Shown: positions 22,979 through 33,984 of the stretch, in pieces
Layout: each line of letters begins with the position of its first letter
Position numbering within the stretch: position 1 is the first letter of the stretch
Assembly: GCA_029378245.1 (NCBI GenBank)
Contig: JARKIF010000012.1
Location: 1,426,001 to 1,490,000, forward strand
Length of the DNA stretch: 64,000 nt
Direction: 5' to 3'
Origin: Roridomyces roridus
Lineage: Eukaryota; Basidiomycota; Agaricomycetes; Agaricales; Mycenaceae
Notes under the pieces: model-generated
Told to the model about the DNA's origin: nothing
The model's database searches: none
The model's input: the letters and a program-made list of their open reading frames with translations, nothing else
Position numbers and translations under genes: made by a program

Positions 22979-24261
22979 ATGGCCCTCCTCTTCTCCACCT
23001 TGACGTTCATTTGGCGCCAGCTCACTGGTCGATCTCGCTGCCAGCCTCGGCCAGCACACGTCCTCCTTCCCCAGGAAGTATGGGACCAAATTATCGAACT
23101 CGTTGCCTGCCGAGGACATCTCTCGCACCTGAAACCCGTAGCCCTCGTCGCGCGCGCTTTTGCTCCGAGCGCCCAGCGTATTCTGTTCCGCAGCATCGCA
23201 GTCGGCGACCACGAACGCGGTCAAGGTGCTCTTAAACCGATCTCGAGCGATCGACTGGTCAAGATCCTTGGTCATTCCCCACATCTCGTCGGTTATATCC
23301 ACAAACTCGATGTCTGGGCCTGCGATGCGGAGTCTTTGGCCCTGTTGGCCCAGGTGCCCTGGTCGAACTTGTCTTCATTGACCTTGACTGGGGTCAGGGT
23401 CTCAAGTCATCCCCACATTGCCTATCCTCGCTGTCCCGTCTTTACGGGAGCTCCACCTCGGCTTTTGTAAATCGCAAGAGTTTGCTGAAATCATGGCGGC
23501 GTGCGGTCCAAACGTTTGCTCCCTTCGTTTATCCGTCGTTCTCACTTCAGCAGGCGCAGTAGAGCGCGTTCCGAATTGCCACCGACCCACCATCACGCAG
23601 CTGGAACTCTCCCGCATGATTCTGAATAATCCTTGCTTCGTCGGCGTTCCCGAGCTTTTCGGTCCAGGAAGCCAAATAGATGTTTCCCGTTTAACGCATC
23701 TGGCACTCGGGATATCCGGTTTGCAAACCTTCCTGCCAAAGATCGATCTGTTTCCCAAGACAATCCAGAGTCTGGAACTCTATGTCGGACGTAGGTCGTT
23801 TCATGCGTGGCATTCTGCTCCTTATTAACTAGAAGCGCACAGTAAATGAGCAGGTCTCGTCTGATGTGCTCAAAGCCGAGAATCTGCCCTCCCTAGCGCA
23901 TATTTCGATCCGTGGCACCCCGAGGGCTCTAACAGAGATCATCGATGCCCTCAAACACTGTCCAACCATCCAAACGATCACATGCCTCGACTTTTATCCC
24001 TCGCAAATCGTCCATTGGTTGTCTGATTTGGAAGCATCCATCCTCGCGTCGGGCATGCCGGAGCTACATACGGTCCGGATTCGCTGCCGCCTCCGAGACG
24101 ACGTATCCGACGCCCAGTGGCACGCAACCCGCGCGAGGCGAGGCCAAATCGTCCTACCGCCGGAGTCGGAAGCGCATGTGGAGGAGTGGAGGGCGATTAT
24201 TGAGGGTAAGATGCCACTACTTGTGGAGCGGGGGATGTTGGCTCTTGAATTTAAATTTTGA
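22979..24261 (+). pseudogene. F-box/LRR protein with a one-base frameshift
   Basis: The ATG at 22979 opens an F-box protein (LLPQEVWDQIIELVACRG, then LKPVALVARAFAPSAQRILFRSI). The frame ends prematurely after a run of four C at about 23411-23414. The downstream frame continues LPILAVPSLRELHLGFC with the expected LRR-like pattern. Losing one C from the run would join them as S-H-P-T-L-P. One good intron follows (23791-23842, GTAGGT...CACAG, 52 nt), and the last exon (23843-24261) ends ...GMLALEFKF. A homopolymer sequencing error would explain the frameshift as well as real decay, so the gene may be functional. Confidence 0.75.
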
Positions 24262-24781
24262 GAGCTTGGATGCGCGGAGAGACTGGTTTGGTGGACGCGT
24301 AGGGCTACTCGTGAGACTCATGACTTTGGTTTGTCTTTTGGCTCCAGGCGGGGATGTAGTTTTGGTTTTTCCCAAAATCGGAATGATCCGTTTGCGTGGA
24401 TTTGGATCTATGCTGTATGCGAATCACGACTCGCCGTGCAATGAGAACTTGACGCCGGAGCTCACAAGAATGAAACTTGAACCAGTGACCAACGTGGCAT
24501 TTGTATTACCCAACCTCGGATCGAACGAGATGATTCCGAGCGCAGTCCCCATCCTTGAACGGGAGGTGCAAGCGGTACTTGAGCGGTACTTAAGCTTGGC
24601 TCTGTCCATGACCTGCCTCCCAGTTCTGTATATCCGATCGGGAGCCCAGCGCGGCTGGTGCTGACATTCTCACGGTTCGATAAATGAAGTTGAAACTTGA
24701 CTCGAGAACGTGACCAGCATCATCTCCACTCGACCCTCACTTTCTGCCGAAGAGGATAACATATCTCTCGGACAATCCCCG
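24262..24781. other. Spacer
   Basis: No gene is seen. The last part is the leader of the gene at 24782; an open frame extends upstream to about 24710 but without an ATG. Confidence 0.45.
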
Positions 24782-26142
24782 ATGCCCTCCGACTCTCTAA
24801 CATGGGACGAACCGCATCCCTCCCTACTCCCGCCGCTCCCAAAACGAAAATCGCCGGTTCAGAAAGTCCCCGCTACTTTGGTTTCCCTGGGTATCAAGGT
24901 CAGAGACTTTGCGTACCCCGTGGATAGCGTCAAGCACACAAACCCGATACATGCGGAGCCTCCGAATACAGGTGTGTGATCTTGATTCGTCTTGCAAGTA
25001 GAGTCGCTCATCTCCTCGTATAGTGCCCACTCCAGACGAACCTGCCACGCAAGTCGGTATGTCGTTGCAGATGGGCATCGAACCCTACCCATGGCGCGCG
25101 ATGCACAATCCGCATTGGGCGCCCTCGTGGGTGAATTCGATGCAGATGTCCTCACATGCACATAAAGACTGGCTGTTGTGGGACGCCAATGAGAAGATTC
25201 TGAGGTGCCGCGAGCAGGCGGATTTGGATGAGTGTCGTCGCGAGCCTGGGACTGGAGGTGACGATGCCAAGGATGTAGGAGTGTACGACGTGGGAGACGG
25301 GGAGGGGTTGACGATGCGGCAGCGGCTGATGACATGGCGAGGTACAAGCAGGAGATGCAGCCCGATGTGCGATATCTCGAGTACGCCACCAAGCTCAGAA
25401 CATCGACGGATTGAAGACCCAGTACCCGCGCTTCCCACTATGGGGCTGGAATGCACCCTGGACGGGTTACCGACTCCTCACAGGGACGCCCACAGGCAAG
25501 ACCGTGCATGAATACGCCGCCCAATTTTCGCGCTGCACCTTGAGCAAACTGGAGTGGGCTACATATTTCCCTCAACCGAGAAAACCCCGGGATTGGGCCA
25601 TCTTCGTCGATTTCAAGAGGTGTGATTATTTCGCGTATTCTACCTTCAGTGGGAGGAAGAGCGTTGATTGTGGTGGTGATTCGGATGAAGAGGGTGACAG
25701 TGATGATGGGTGGTTGGAGCGCCTGAAAGCGCTGCCGAATACGCCGTCACCGACAAGGCGAAAGCGGGACTTTGATGAGCAGGAGGAGGACGAGGAGACT
25801 TGCGAGCCTCGGTGTAAGCGCGCAAGGAAGGAGCCTGCTAATAGCCCAACCAGCAGAAGGCGTCATTTCGATGAGAGGTTGGGCGGGAGGGAAGGCGAGG
25901 AAATATCTGCGCCTCCGACCAAACACCTCAAGACGGACACTGAGGATATAGATTCGGATGAGGAGGCGAGCACGCGGGAGAATACACCAGTGGTGGAAGC
26001 GACTGAACCTGGAGCCACTGCTATCCCGATATCCATCTTCTCTCAGTTTCGAGTCCCACCGGCCGTTGGCTTTTTAATGAGCAAGCACTGGTCAACGAGG
26101 TGCTGTTCAACTGTTCTGTTCAACAGTCGCGTCGCCCTTTGA
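24782..26142 (+). CDS. Hypothetical protein, model uncertain
   Basis: Probable exons are 24782-24971, 25024-25257, then from 25323. The introns are 24972-25023 (GTGTGT...TATAG) and 25258-25322 (GTGACG, GTTGAC branch, CGGCAG). The frame then changes near 25397, where one extra A would convert KLRTSTD-stop into KLRNIDGLKTQYPRF. The final part is open to 26142. Features include a Pro-rich N-terminus and an aromatic block (EPYPWRAMHNPHWAPSW; FPLWGWNAPWTGYR). The C-terminal third is acidic and basic with two bipartite-NLS-like clusters (RKRDF; CKRARKEP). It may be nuclear. I do not recognise the family. The frame change is either an error, a mutation or a missed very short intron. Confidence 0.5.
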
Positions 26143-26498
26143 ACCTGTTGAACACTTCTCAACCTCTCAATCCTGCTCCTGATCCTCGCGCCTTGGCGCG
26201 TTCAACCTCCCTGTTAAACACACGAGACGTTCAGACGCTCCGTTGTTCAACAAATCTCATATAGATTTATACAGAAGTACCTCGTTCGACCCGGGGTCAG
26301 GCCCTAGACCAGTTTTGCATGAATTCCCTTTTCCTCTTTTTTCTTTCTTTCAGAAACGGTCATCAACTCCCGATCTCATGCAAACTAAAATATTCCTCGT
26401 CGCACCACAACCATATGTAGCGCCTCAGCGCATGTTTCGCCGGAATGAATTCGGCGTGGCATTCTTTCCAACTTTGTTATTCAATAAGTGGGTCACAG
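26143..26498. repeat. Dispersed repeat, left part of a split copy
   Basis: Carries CTCGTTCGACCCGGGGTCAG (about 26281), a TTTCTTTCAGAAACG tract and GGAATGAATTCGGCGTGGC (about 26441). The same words in the same order occur at 30126-30300. This copy is cut by the LINE insertion at 26514 and resumes at 28656. Confidence 0.7.
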
Positions 26499-26513
26499 TC
26501 AGGCCTGTCTCTG

Positions 26514-28640
26514 TTTTTTTTTTTTTTTTTTTTTTTGGTGGTACGAATAGGGATTTTTAATCGTCAAAGACGAGGCAACTAGACAATAGGTCAGCCCCAA
26601 CCCCGCGTAGATGTGTGCGGCACCAGTTTGGGCCGCAACCAAGCATGAGAAACACCGCCCAGGGAAATGCACAGCTGCACGCCGCCGTAGCGGCAGTGTG
26701 GGGTTCCGCGCTCACCTATGCCTGCCGCGCCGGTCGGTAACTCGGCGAATCGGCGGGCTATAGGGATACCTCGCGGCACCCACTAAAACCCTGGGGTGCT
26801 TGATCCAATTTGCGGGGAGCTGGTCCTCATCTTCGAGGACAGAGGCCCAAGTCTCAAGGACCTCCACGGCTAGTGGCTTCCCGGGGAACTTTTCCCGGCT
26901 GCTCGCCATAGCTTTGTCCGAATCCAGGCGAATATTCAGTGAGTGCCTCCATCGCTGCGAGACCTCCCGCTCGCTCGGGGCAACCCCATCATTGCGGATC
27001 ACACACTCATTCCGCAGCTTCCAGATAAGATACGTAGACTCGGACATCAAGATCCGGAGAAGCCGGCTGGCACCCGTGAGAGTCCTACCTCTCTCGTCCT
27101 TCACCGTCATGAACCCGCATCCCAATACTGTCCCTAGTGACAACTCCGGCCAGTCGGGGTGCTTTTGGAGCCACAGTTCCTTCGCATGGGTCCATATTTG
27201 GTTTTGTCCTACTCGTTCGCACTTGAGGAGGACGTGCTCGAGGTCTTCCCTCACCCCGCATGTGACGCACATCTCCCTGTCACCGCACTCTGGTATGTGC
27301 TTCCAGTATTTTCCAATTATTTGTGCGTCATGCATGGCATTGTACAGGAAGAATTTGACACCTTTCGAGAGGTCCTTGTGTCTGATGGATCTCCAAACCT
27401 GCGCCTCCGTCGGCCATTGCCCTGTCACGTCCCTAATCGCCTCACTAACCAGTGCAACACGCGCCACCGTGGCTGGCCTTTCCACTCTACCGCGTAGGGC
27501 TTTGATTTGGACATAAAGCTGTCGCTGTGTCATCGTAGCGAGTTTCGCACCATGGAGACTTAGGTCCTTTGGGACGCTAACGTCCAGACTATCCGTCCTA
27601 CTTCTCTTACTCCCAGACTTTGCAAGCTCCCGCACGACCGCGGGTATCTGCTTTTTGACGAGGAAGAATGTGGCGCCCGATCGGCCCCTGAGGCGTGCCA
27701 CCAGGCTTTTAAAGATACCGCCTTGGGGATTCCCTACCCACCCTCGATCTTCCCATCCGCTCAGGTTGGTGGTGAGTGTCTCGCTAATATGCTTATTGCT
27801 GCTAATTAGAACTAGCTCGTCTTGCGGTCTCACGCTTCTGGCAGCCCGCAGTGCTGCCGCGGCTTCCGCTGCTTGTTGGGTCTGGGGGTATACGGAGTCT
27901 ACCCTGAAACCCTCATTTCTCACGTCGTCGACTGCGTACCAGAGCGCTCCACCGGCACTAGTCTTTCCTTCCGCGTCTCGAGATACCGCACCAGCTATGA
28001 ATACTAAAACCTTTTCTCTCTCTTCGTCCGCATCGGGAGAGCGGGCACGCCTTGGGCGCTGTACTGCTCGCGCAGCTGCAGGGGAGCCTCTGGCTCCGCG
28101 TGGCACAAAGACTCGGAAGCCTTCTGATATATCATTCAGCACTAGCATTGGGTTGAAGGGTTTAGAATCGGGGAAAGGTGCCTCCGCGTTCGAGGGTGCC
28201 GGGGCTAGGATAGCTCGAGATTGCAGCAGAGGGTTCCACTTCGGTTGTAGCCTGTGCAGGGTCTCTCGGGCTGCTCGTGCGCACGCATCGGGGTTGCTAC
28301 AGTACTCATCGTCTCGGTCGTGCTCACATGCGTCACAGGGACAGCCAGCATAGTTAACGTGGCCAGGATCGTTCAACCGCATCGCGGCATCCATACCATC
28401 TCCGATGGTTTGAACTGCATGGCTCTCCCTGAGGCACTCGAAAACCCGGCCGTTGTTTTGTTTGCGTTTCGAGGAGTCCTGACCGAAGTGGTGGAACATC
28501 GGGAGCGCTCTCTGGATCTCTGGGGGTGGGTCTAGCGTATCAAAAATTATTCCGTACTTATCCGCTGCCTTGAGCGCCGTCTTCATATACTTCGGATACC
28601 TCCGGGAGTTTGGTGCCCAGGACTGGAGGAAGGGGCTTAC
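26514..28640 (-). mobile_element. 5'-truncated non-LTR retrotransposon (LINE)
   Basis: A 23-base poly(T) run (26514-26536), the poly(A) tail on the minus strand, sits at the left end. A 15-bp target-site duplication, TCAGGCCTGTCTCTG, flanks the element at 26499-26513 and 28641-28655. The flanking repeat is found uninterrupted at about 30240-30385, giving a paralogous empty site. The element carries only the 3' part of the second ORF, so it is 5'-truncated, as usual for LINEs. Confidence 0.93.
26712..28586 (-). CDS. LINE ORF fragment: RNase H-like domain plus Zn-binding C-terminus
   Basis: 624 residues from the ATG at 28586. The frame is open slightly further upstream (FLQSWAPNSRRYPKY), consistent with truncation of a longer polyprotein. 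The region around residues 190-310 follows the RNase H type I pattern: AGGALWYAVDD, then QTQQAAEAAAALRAAR, then ELVLISSNKHISETL. The catalytic first Asp (TDGS position) is Ala in FIAGAV and the SDS Asp is replaced by SSN, so activity is unlikely. A CVTCG...DLEHVLLKC motif is the reverse-transcriptase-associated Zn-binding segment. WRSIRHKDLSKGVKFFLYNA is typical of this fungal LINE family. The reverse transcriptase itself is absent. Confidence 0.8.
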   Translation of the reverse strand: MKTALKAADKYGIIFDTLDPPPEIQRALPMFHHFGQDSSKRKQNNGRVFECLRESHAVQTIGDGMDAAMRLNDPGHVNYAGCPCDACEHDRDDEYCSNPDACARAARETLHRLQPKWNPLLQSRAILAPAPSNAEAPFPDSKPFNPMLVLNDISEGFRVFVPRGARGSPAAARAVQRPRRARSPDADEEREKVLVFIAGAVSRDAEGKTSAGGALWYAVDDVRNEGFRVDSVYPQTQQAAEAAAALRAARSVRPQDELVLISSNKHISETLTTNLSGWEDRGWVGNPQGGIFKSLVARLRGRSGATFFLVKKQIPAVVRELAKSGSKRSRTDSLDVSVPKDLSLHGAKLATMTQRQLYVQIKALRGRVERPATVARVALVSEAIRDVTGQWPTEAQVWRSIRHKDLSKGVKFFLYNAMHDAQIIGKYWKHIPECGDREMCVTCGVREDLEHVLLKCERVGQNQIWTHAKELWLQKHPDWPELSLGTVLGCGFMTVKDERGRTLTGASRLLRILMSESTYLIWKLRNECVIRNDGVAPSEREVSQRWRHSLNIRLDSDKAMASSREKFPGKPLAVEVLETWASVLEDEDQLPANWIKHPRVLVGAARYPYSPPIRRVTDRRGRHR

Positions 28641-28660
28641 TCAGGCCTGTCTCTGGCATG

Positions 28661-28712
28661 GAGTAGCTGAGCCGTTGCAATGATTTGTGCTCGGTATCCC
28701 GTTCGACTCGGA
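28661..28712 (+). repeat. tRNA-derived SINE head (A and B boxes)
   Basis: GAGTAGCTGAGCCGTTG resembles a pol III A box, and CCCGTTCGACTCGG (about 28698) a B box, 40 bases apart. The copy at 30321-30372 has the same spacing (GAGTCACTGAGCCCTTG and CCCGTTCGAATCGG). Confidence 0.6.
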
Positions 28713-29130
28713 CAACCGGCATTGGTCGTCCCCGTTTGTTACCTCGTTTTGTTTCAAATAACGATCTGTAGCCAAGCGGTGTTGCACGTTTCTGAGAGGA
28801 GTTTCACTCCGTTCAACTCCCAAGGGGCAGGCACTCGCAAACCAGCACGTACACAAGTACATATGCGAGAGAGAGAAAAAGACGCCAGAGTAACGTAATG
28901 ACCCAACCCCGAGTCGAACGGGAATCTCAGCCCACAAACTGTGCCTTCGGAATCGAATTTGAAATCATTGTCTTTCGTCCTCCGAGTCCAATTCTCATTG
29001 CCGCGGTCCGCGGACCTCGTCTGTCTGTCCGATCTCCGCGAATCCCGTCCAGACATGGCCATGCAATAATCCAATAAAGGTGTCCCCTTCAAGCCAAGCT
29101 GAGTGCTGTGTCATCTTCAGTAGTGGGACC

Positions 29131-29410
29131 TGTTAGAATAGCAAGCCGATACCTGCCCGAGGCCCCACACCGAGGCTCGGCCTAGTTGAACATGCCCGAC
29201 CTTTAATATAACTTAGATAGTCTTAATACGACTGCGCCGCAGACCGAACCGCAGCCCGAATGTACGCCACCTAGTTAATAATCCGCAGCCTTCCGCAGCA
29301 CCCCGTAGAGTATATAAAGCCCTGTAATTTCGTCTATAAAATAACAATCTAGTGGTGTTCTTTCCCTACTTACTGAGTGTTCGTTCTAAGTTCCATCTAA
29401 GCCTCCAACA
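29131..29410 (+). mobile_element. Solo LTR, 280 bp
   Basis: It starts TGTTAGAATAGC and ends CCTCCAACA, with near-matching TGTT(A/G)GA / TCCAACA termini. A 5-bp target-site duplication, GGACC, flanks it at 29126-29130 and 29411-29415. TATATAAAG at 29311 is its TATA box. No internal retroelement sequence is present, so it arose by LTR-LTR recombination. The superfamily (Gypsy or Copia) cannot be told from the LTR. Confidence 0.88.
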
Positions 29411-30240
29411 GGACCAATGTGGGACCCCAAATGTAGGCGATAGTACTCTTGCACTCGGCCAAGTGCCTCAAATCAGGGAGCTAGACTGCGCTGGCACCGC
29501 GCAGCATTTGCGGTTCCGTAACAGTTGCTATCCCGTTCGACCCGGGGCCAATAATAGTTGCATCCCTTTCAGCTTGCTTTTTGTTTCAAAGATCTACTAG
29601 CCTCAAGCAGCGGTGGTTGTATTCATATAATCCCAGGAACCAAACTTTCAAGACTCACTGGCAAGGGTCCCGTCGGAATTGAACATGTCGTCGGCGCGAT
29701 CTAGCTTGCGCTTCTATGACTCTCCCTTTCCAATCCCAGCTTTAGTCGATGTCGACCCAAACAAGCCCGCTAGCACCCGTCCTCCAGATTCCAAGTACGG
29801 CAAGTACCTCGTTCGACCCGGGGTGAGGCTCTATCTCTGACGCATCACAGCCCTTTTTTTTCATTTCTTCAGAACCGGCCGATCTCACGTTTGATCCGGC
29901 AAGCTGGTCAATCGTTTATCGTTAAAGGAATGATTCAGAGACCCATTCCGGGTTGCCTCCGAGACAAAGACACTCAACCCGCTTCACTTCCTCTATGCCG
30001 TTCGACTCGGGCCGGGAACACTGTCAGGTCCAAGTCTGGATTTTTTTTTCTAGGCACGCGTTCGTTCAGCAGGTCGGAGTACCCGTCAAACAGCGGGCGC
30101 AGTACTCAATCTGTTCGTATATACCCCGTTCGACCCGGGCTCGGGCCCTACATAAGAGCATTTCCTTTCCTTTTCCTCTTCTTTTCTTTCAGAAACGAAC
30201 ATCTCCACAGCCATATGTAGGACATACTTGACGAATCTCG

Positions 30241-30400
30241 AGCCGGAATGAATTCGGCGTGGCCTTCTTTCAAATTTTGTTGTTCGAGAAGCAGGCACAT
30301 TCAGGTCTGTCTTCGCCACGGAGTCACTGAGCCCTTGCACTGATTTAACTCAGGTATCCCGTTCGAATCGGGCCAGGAGCGTTTCCAGTCATCAGCGGTT
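30241..30400 (+). repeat. Intact copy of the repeat split by the LINE
   Basis: Runs GGAATGAATTCGGCGTGGCC, then CATTCAGGTCTGTCTTCGCC, then GAGTCACTGAGCCC and GTATCCCGTTCGAATCGGG. It matches 26440-26513 joined directly to 28656-28712, and so serves as the empty-site reference. Confidence 0.8.
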
Positions 30401-30553
30401 TTTTCCCCCTGTGCAGCAGATCGGAATCACTCCTTCACCTCGGCCCCGCCTTGATATGATGCTTTTGTTTTGCCCGAGTCCCTGATACCACAACTCCTTC
30501 ATCATAAAACATCTCATAATTTCCAACAGGTGCATACTCGAAGACAGAAAACC

Positions 30554-32134
30554 TCAAACAACGAACACGACCAACAAAACATTCACCACCAACCTCTCCA
30601 AACCCCCATTCTCCACGAAATACACCCGAGCCTTACCGACCGGTGCGCCCTCTGGCGCACGCCAATCCGACAACAACGAAACATCCGCATCAGCAAGCGG
30701 AATCGCCCCGCTCGCTTCCACCCTCGCACGGAGTGCGTCGCCGGGGCTTGTAATGGGCATCGGCATACCCATTCCCATTCCCATCGCAGGGTTCGCGTAC
30801 GAGGGATGTGGACTGTGTGGACTATGCGGGCCACCAAAGGCACCGCGCATCGCAGATACTTGGGGTGAGCCTCGTACATTCAAGGGTTCCGGGTCGAAGA
30901 GCTCGACGGTGCGGTCGAGGGGCCAGACGTACCCGCCTGCGGTCCAATGCAGGACGGGTTTGAGTTTGTATACCTTGAGGGCGTGGTAGAGGAGCGAGTC
31001 GCCGCCTTTGAGCTGTTGAAAAAAAAAAGTCAGTTCTGGATTTGAAACAAGATTCATGTAACATACCAAAGGAACGAGCGACTCTGCGACCAACGCAGAT
31101 GGATCCGCGTCGTAATCGTGCGAGAGGAGGAACCCGAGTTTACGCCCGCGCGACATTTGCAGCACAGGCGGGAGGAGATCGAGGAACGGCTGACTGGGAC
31201 TAACGAGTGGAGCCAGAACCCCCTCACTCGGCATGACCAACTCGGGAGCAGCAGCGAACGACCTCGCAAACACCGCATACGAAAGCGCCACCCTCGCGCC
31301 CTGCGTCACAGGCTCCACCTCGTACTCGCATTCGCCGAGGAACGCCGTCCACTCCAAATCGTTTGTGGGAGCAGCGGTTTCGAGACGCTCGATGTTGCCT
31401 GCGGTGTCGCGGATGACGAGGGCACCGCCGCGGAAGCGCACGGGAAGACCGATGCTTAGAGTCGCGATGCGTCCGTCTGCGCGGAGGGATCGAGGCTGGG
31501 GCGCCATACTCCCGCCTTTGATAATGATGTCGAGCGTGTCACGCCGCACGGTGAGGTGGTGTCCCGTCGGCAGGGTCGGGAAGAGAGTGTTTCGAATGGC
31601 GGCCAGGATGGGATGGTAGGCGATCTCGAGAGAGGGCGTGAGCGGTAGGTTTGATGGGTAGTAGAAGGATTCGTAGAGGTGACTATCGAGTCCCGGGGTC
31701 GAGTGCCTTTTGCAGGTCGCGATCAAGACGTCCAGCGCTGGGGGCGAGTTGTAGTCGATGTCGACCGGGAAATCGAGTGAATGGGTAATCCCAGTCTAAC
31801 GGATTAACGAAAAGAAACAGGCGATCAGACAATCGCGCACCTTGGACCTAAAGAACAAAATCAAATGCGACGGATCGAACGGGATCCTCCCAGAGACACT
31901 GAATGGACGAGTCTTGGCCGCGATCAGCTTGGAGACGTTTTCGCGATAGAGGAATTCCGGGTCGTATGACGGCTCTGGCGGCTGGGGGAGGTTGCCCATG
32001 GCCGATGGCGGGCGCGAGACATGTTCCACTTGGAAGCTCAGATTCGGGCTCCTGCTCCCATCGGTGACGATCGGTCGCGGATTGGGAGTAATGGGTCGCG
32101 GAGCAGTGTAGAGAGGAGTCTGTGAAGAGTACAT
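30554..32134 (-). CDS. Hypothetical protein with degenerate 2OG-oxygenase-like pattern
   Basis: Three exons on the minus strand: 31841-32134, 31067-31795, 30554-31012; introns are 45 and 54 nt GT-AG, both phase 0. The protein has 493 residues with its ATG at 32134. The N-terminus is Pro-rich. The central part (about 160-270) has the order LTVRRDTLDIIIKGG, then ATLSIGLPVRFRGGALVIRD, then WTAFLGECEYEVEPVTQG and RVALSYAVF. This resembles 2OG-Fe(II) oxygenase-like proteins common in Agaricomycetes, which have an HxD and a CEHEV segment. Here both iron-ligand His positions appear replaced (VRRD; CEYEV). It is probably not an active oxygenase. A Met/Gly/Pro repeat (MGMGMGMPMP) lies in the C-terminal third. 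Confidence 0.7.
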
Positions 32135-33984
32135 CGAGAGGTGGCGAGATGGATGCTGCGGGCTTTATGATAACATCCGAGATAAGTAATTTGGGCCACA
32201 ACGCCGAAACAACGTGTTCATGATCCGGGTTTGGAGCGGTGGAGCGGTGGAGTTGAAATGGTTGCCTATCGCTGGCTGTAAAGAAGGGCAAGAAAGGGCC
32301 CGAAGCTGGAATCGTGCGATTTGGGTGAGGGAGCGACGACGACAAGAAAGGAGAGAGGAAGCGACTGTTGTACATGTTTATTTTGATCTTCACAGTCAAT
32401 CGGATCACATCGACACGTGATCGACTTCCGACTTGCTTCCGACGACATCTGCTGGATGCTGCGATGTACCTCATGCTTCGTTTCCCAATATCTACTCACT
32501 ACCTGCTACTGAAAGCCTCAGCCCTGTTGATTCTGAGATTCACCGTCGAGTTTGCTGCCAGGCAGGGCAGACTGGCAGGCTGACTCCTCAGTCCTGACGC
32601 AGCCTTGCTGGCAGCTGGGAGCAACCCAGCCTAACCCGGCGTCTACAGCCTCTCCCAAGTCTGCAGTCTAGACTCTCACGATACTCCTATCTGCAGTCCA
32701 AACTCGACAACGGTATCCAAGCTCCTCCTCGGGCCCTCTCACGCGGGCGGCACGTCACGCGTGTGGTACATATCCTCCAGGCTCAAATGCTCAAATGCCT
32801 ACGCTGCGCAACTTCGGACTTGATGACTTGATTCATTGTCCGGCACCACCTCTTGTGCCTCGACTTGTACGCACTCTTCAAGGCGCTCGTGAAACGCAGC
32901 TTCATTCAACGCATCTCACGCCGTCAATATCTACTCCAGCCGTTAAACCGTTTTGCCCACGTCTTGCACGGACCAGGCTAAGAAAAACTCAACCTCTGCG
33001 GATACGGTGGTGGGGTTCCGCTTTACGATTCCTAACCTGTTTAGGAATCGTTCTTTTTATCCCCCCTTTGCCATCAGAATACGACCCCACATGACCTCGC
33101 CGCCGGCTGATTGTCGGAATTTCCAGATCTAACCGTCATAAACCGGCTCTCAAGCCGCTTTCGGATCTGCGGATGCCGCCCAGGCACTTTTGAACTCAAT
33201 TGATTAGGGAGAGACTCCGACAGCTACTTACTGTCTGCGGCATTGTCGGGAAGTACCGTGAGCCAATCGACTCGGCCTGAACATCGGCATGATCGGTTCT
33301 CGGCAGTCAGTCGTGTCTTGCGGCACTGCCGGCCTGTTTCTGATCCGACTGATCCCAGTGCCATGGTTGGTTGCCGTCACTGTGCCGCTGTCATCTGCCT
33401 GGGTTTAGACTGGATTATGCTTGACCATGGTTGCCGGTATCACTTCGGCTTGTCTCGGCATCCTTGTGGGTGTGACCATGGCCCACTGGCATCCAAAAAA
33501 GAAGGGTGATTTGGTTGCCACTCTGCGGACATATACAACGTACTTACATATGTAGCCTAGTGTACTGTAAATCTGGCCGGGAGCTGAGTACAATGATTGA
33601 TCTCAATTGAAGACTCAAAGCTGGAATCGTACCTGCCATGCGCGAGCAATGGCCTCAAAGCCAGGTTCCGAGTTTCCGTGGGTGCGTTGCAACTGATCCA
33701 AGCCTTCTTGGCACTGACATCCTTGCCATACTGAGGCTCGAGATACCCACCCTCGAGATTCATTAGGGAATACTTTCTCTCGCGTGCGGAAATGAATCAA
33801 AATGGTCTGGATGCAGCATCAAGCACACCCGTTGGTTCACTCAGTTGGATGGATCGCATCCGTTTTTTTCTCTCTCTCTTTGTGTTTGAACTCTCACGAT
33901 GCTGGCGAATCATAATTTCAGGGTGTCTCCAGTTTACGGTATAAAGTGTGCGTCGCACTCCCGCTGTTCTCCCCTGACGACGAC
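32135..33984. other. Spacer; right end duplicated upstream of the next gene
   Basis: No gene is supported. The segment about 33655-33790 (TCCGTGGGTGCGTTGCAACT; CTCGAGATACCCACC; ATTCATTAGG) recurs at about 35967-36070, upstream of the second DUF6534 gene. The tandem duplication therefore includes promoter sequence. Confidence 0.55.

Larger units (their letters stand above)
28656..30240. repeat. Repeat-rich spacer with tRNA-like words
   Basis: No gene is supported. B-box-like words (GTTCGACTCGG, GTTCGACCCGGGG, GTTCGAATCGGG and variants) occur near 28701, 28910 (minus strand), 29528, 29811, 30001 and 30127. A solo LTR lies at 29131-29410. The density suggests repeated insertion of short tRNA-derived elements. 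Confidence 0.6.
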
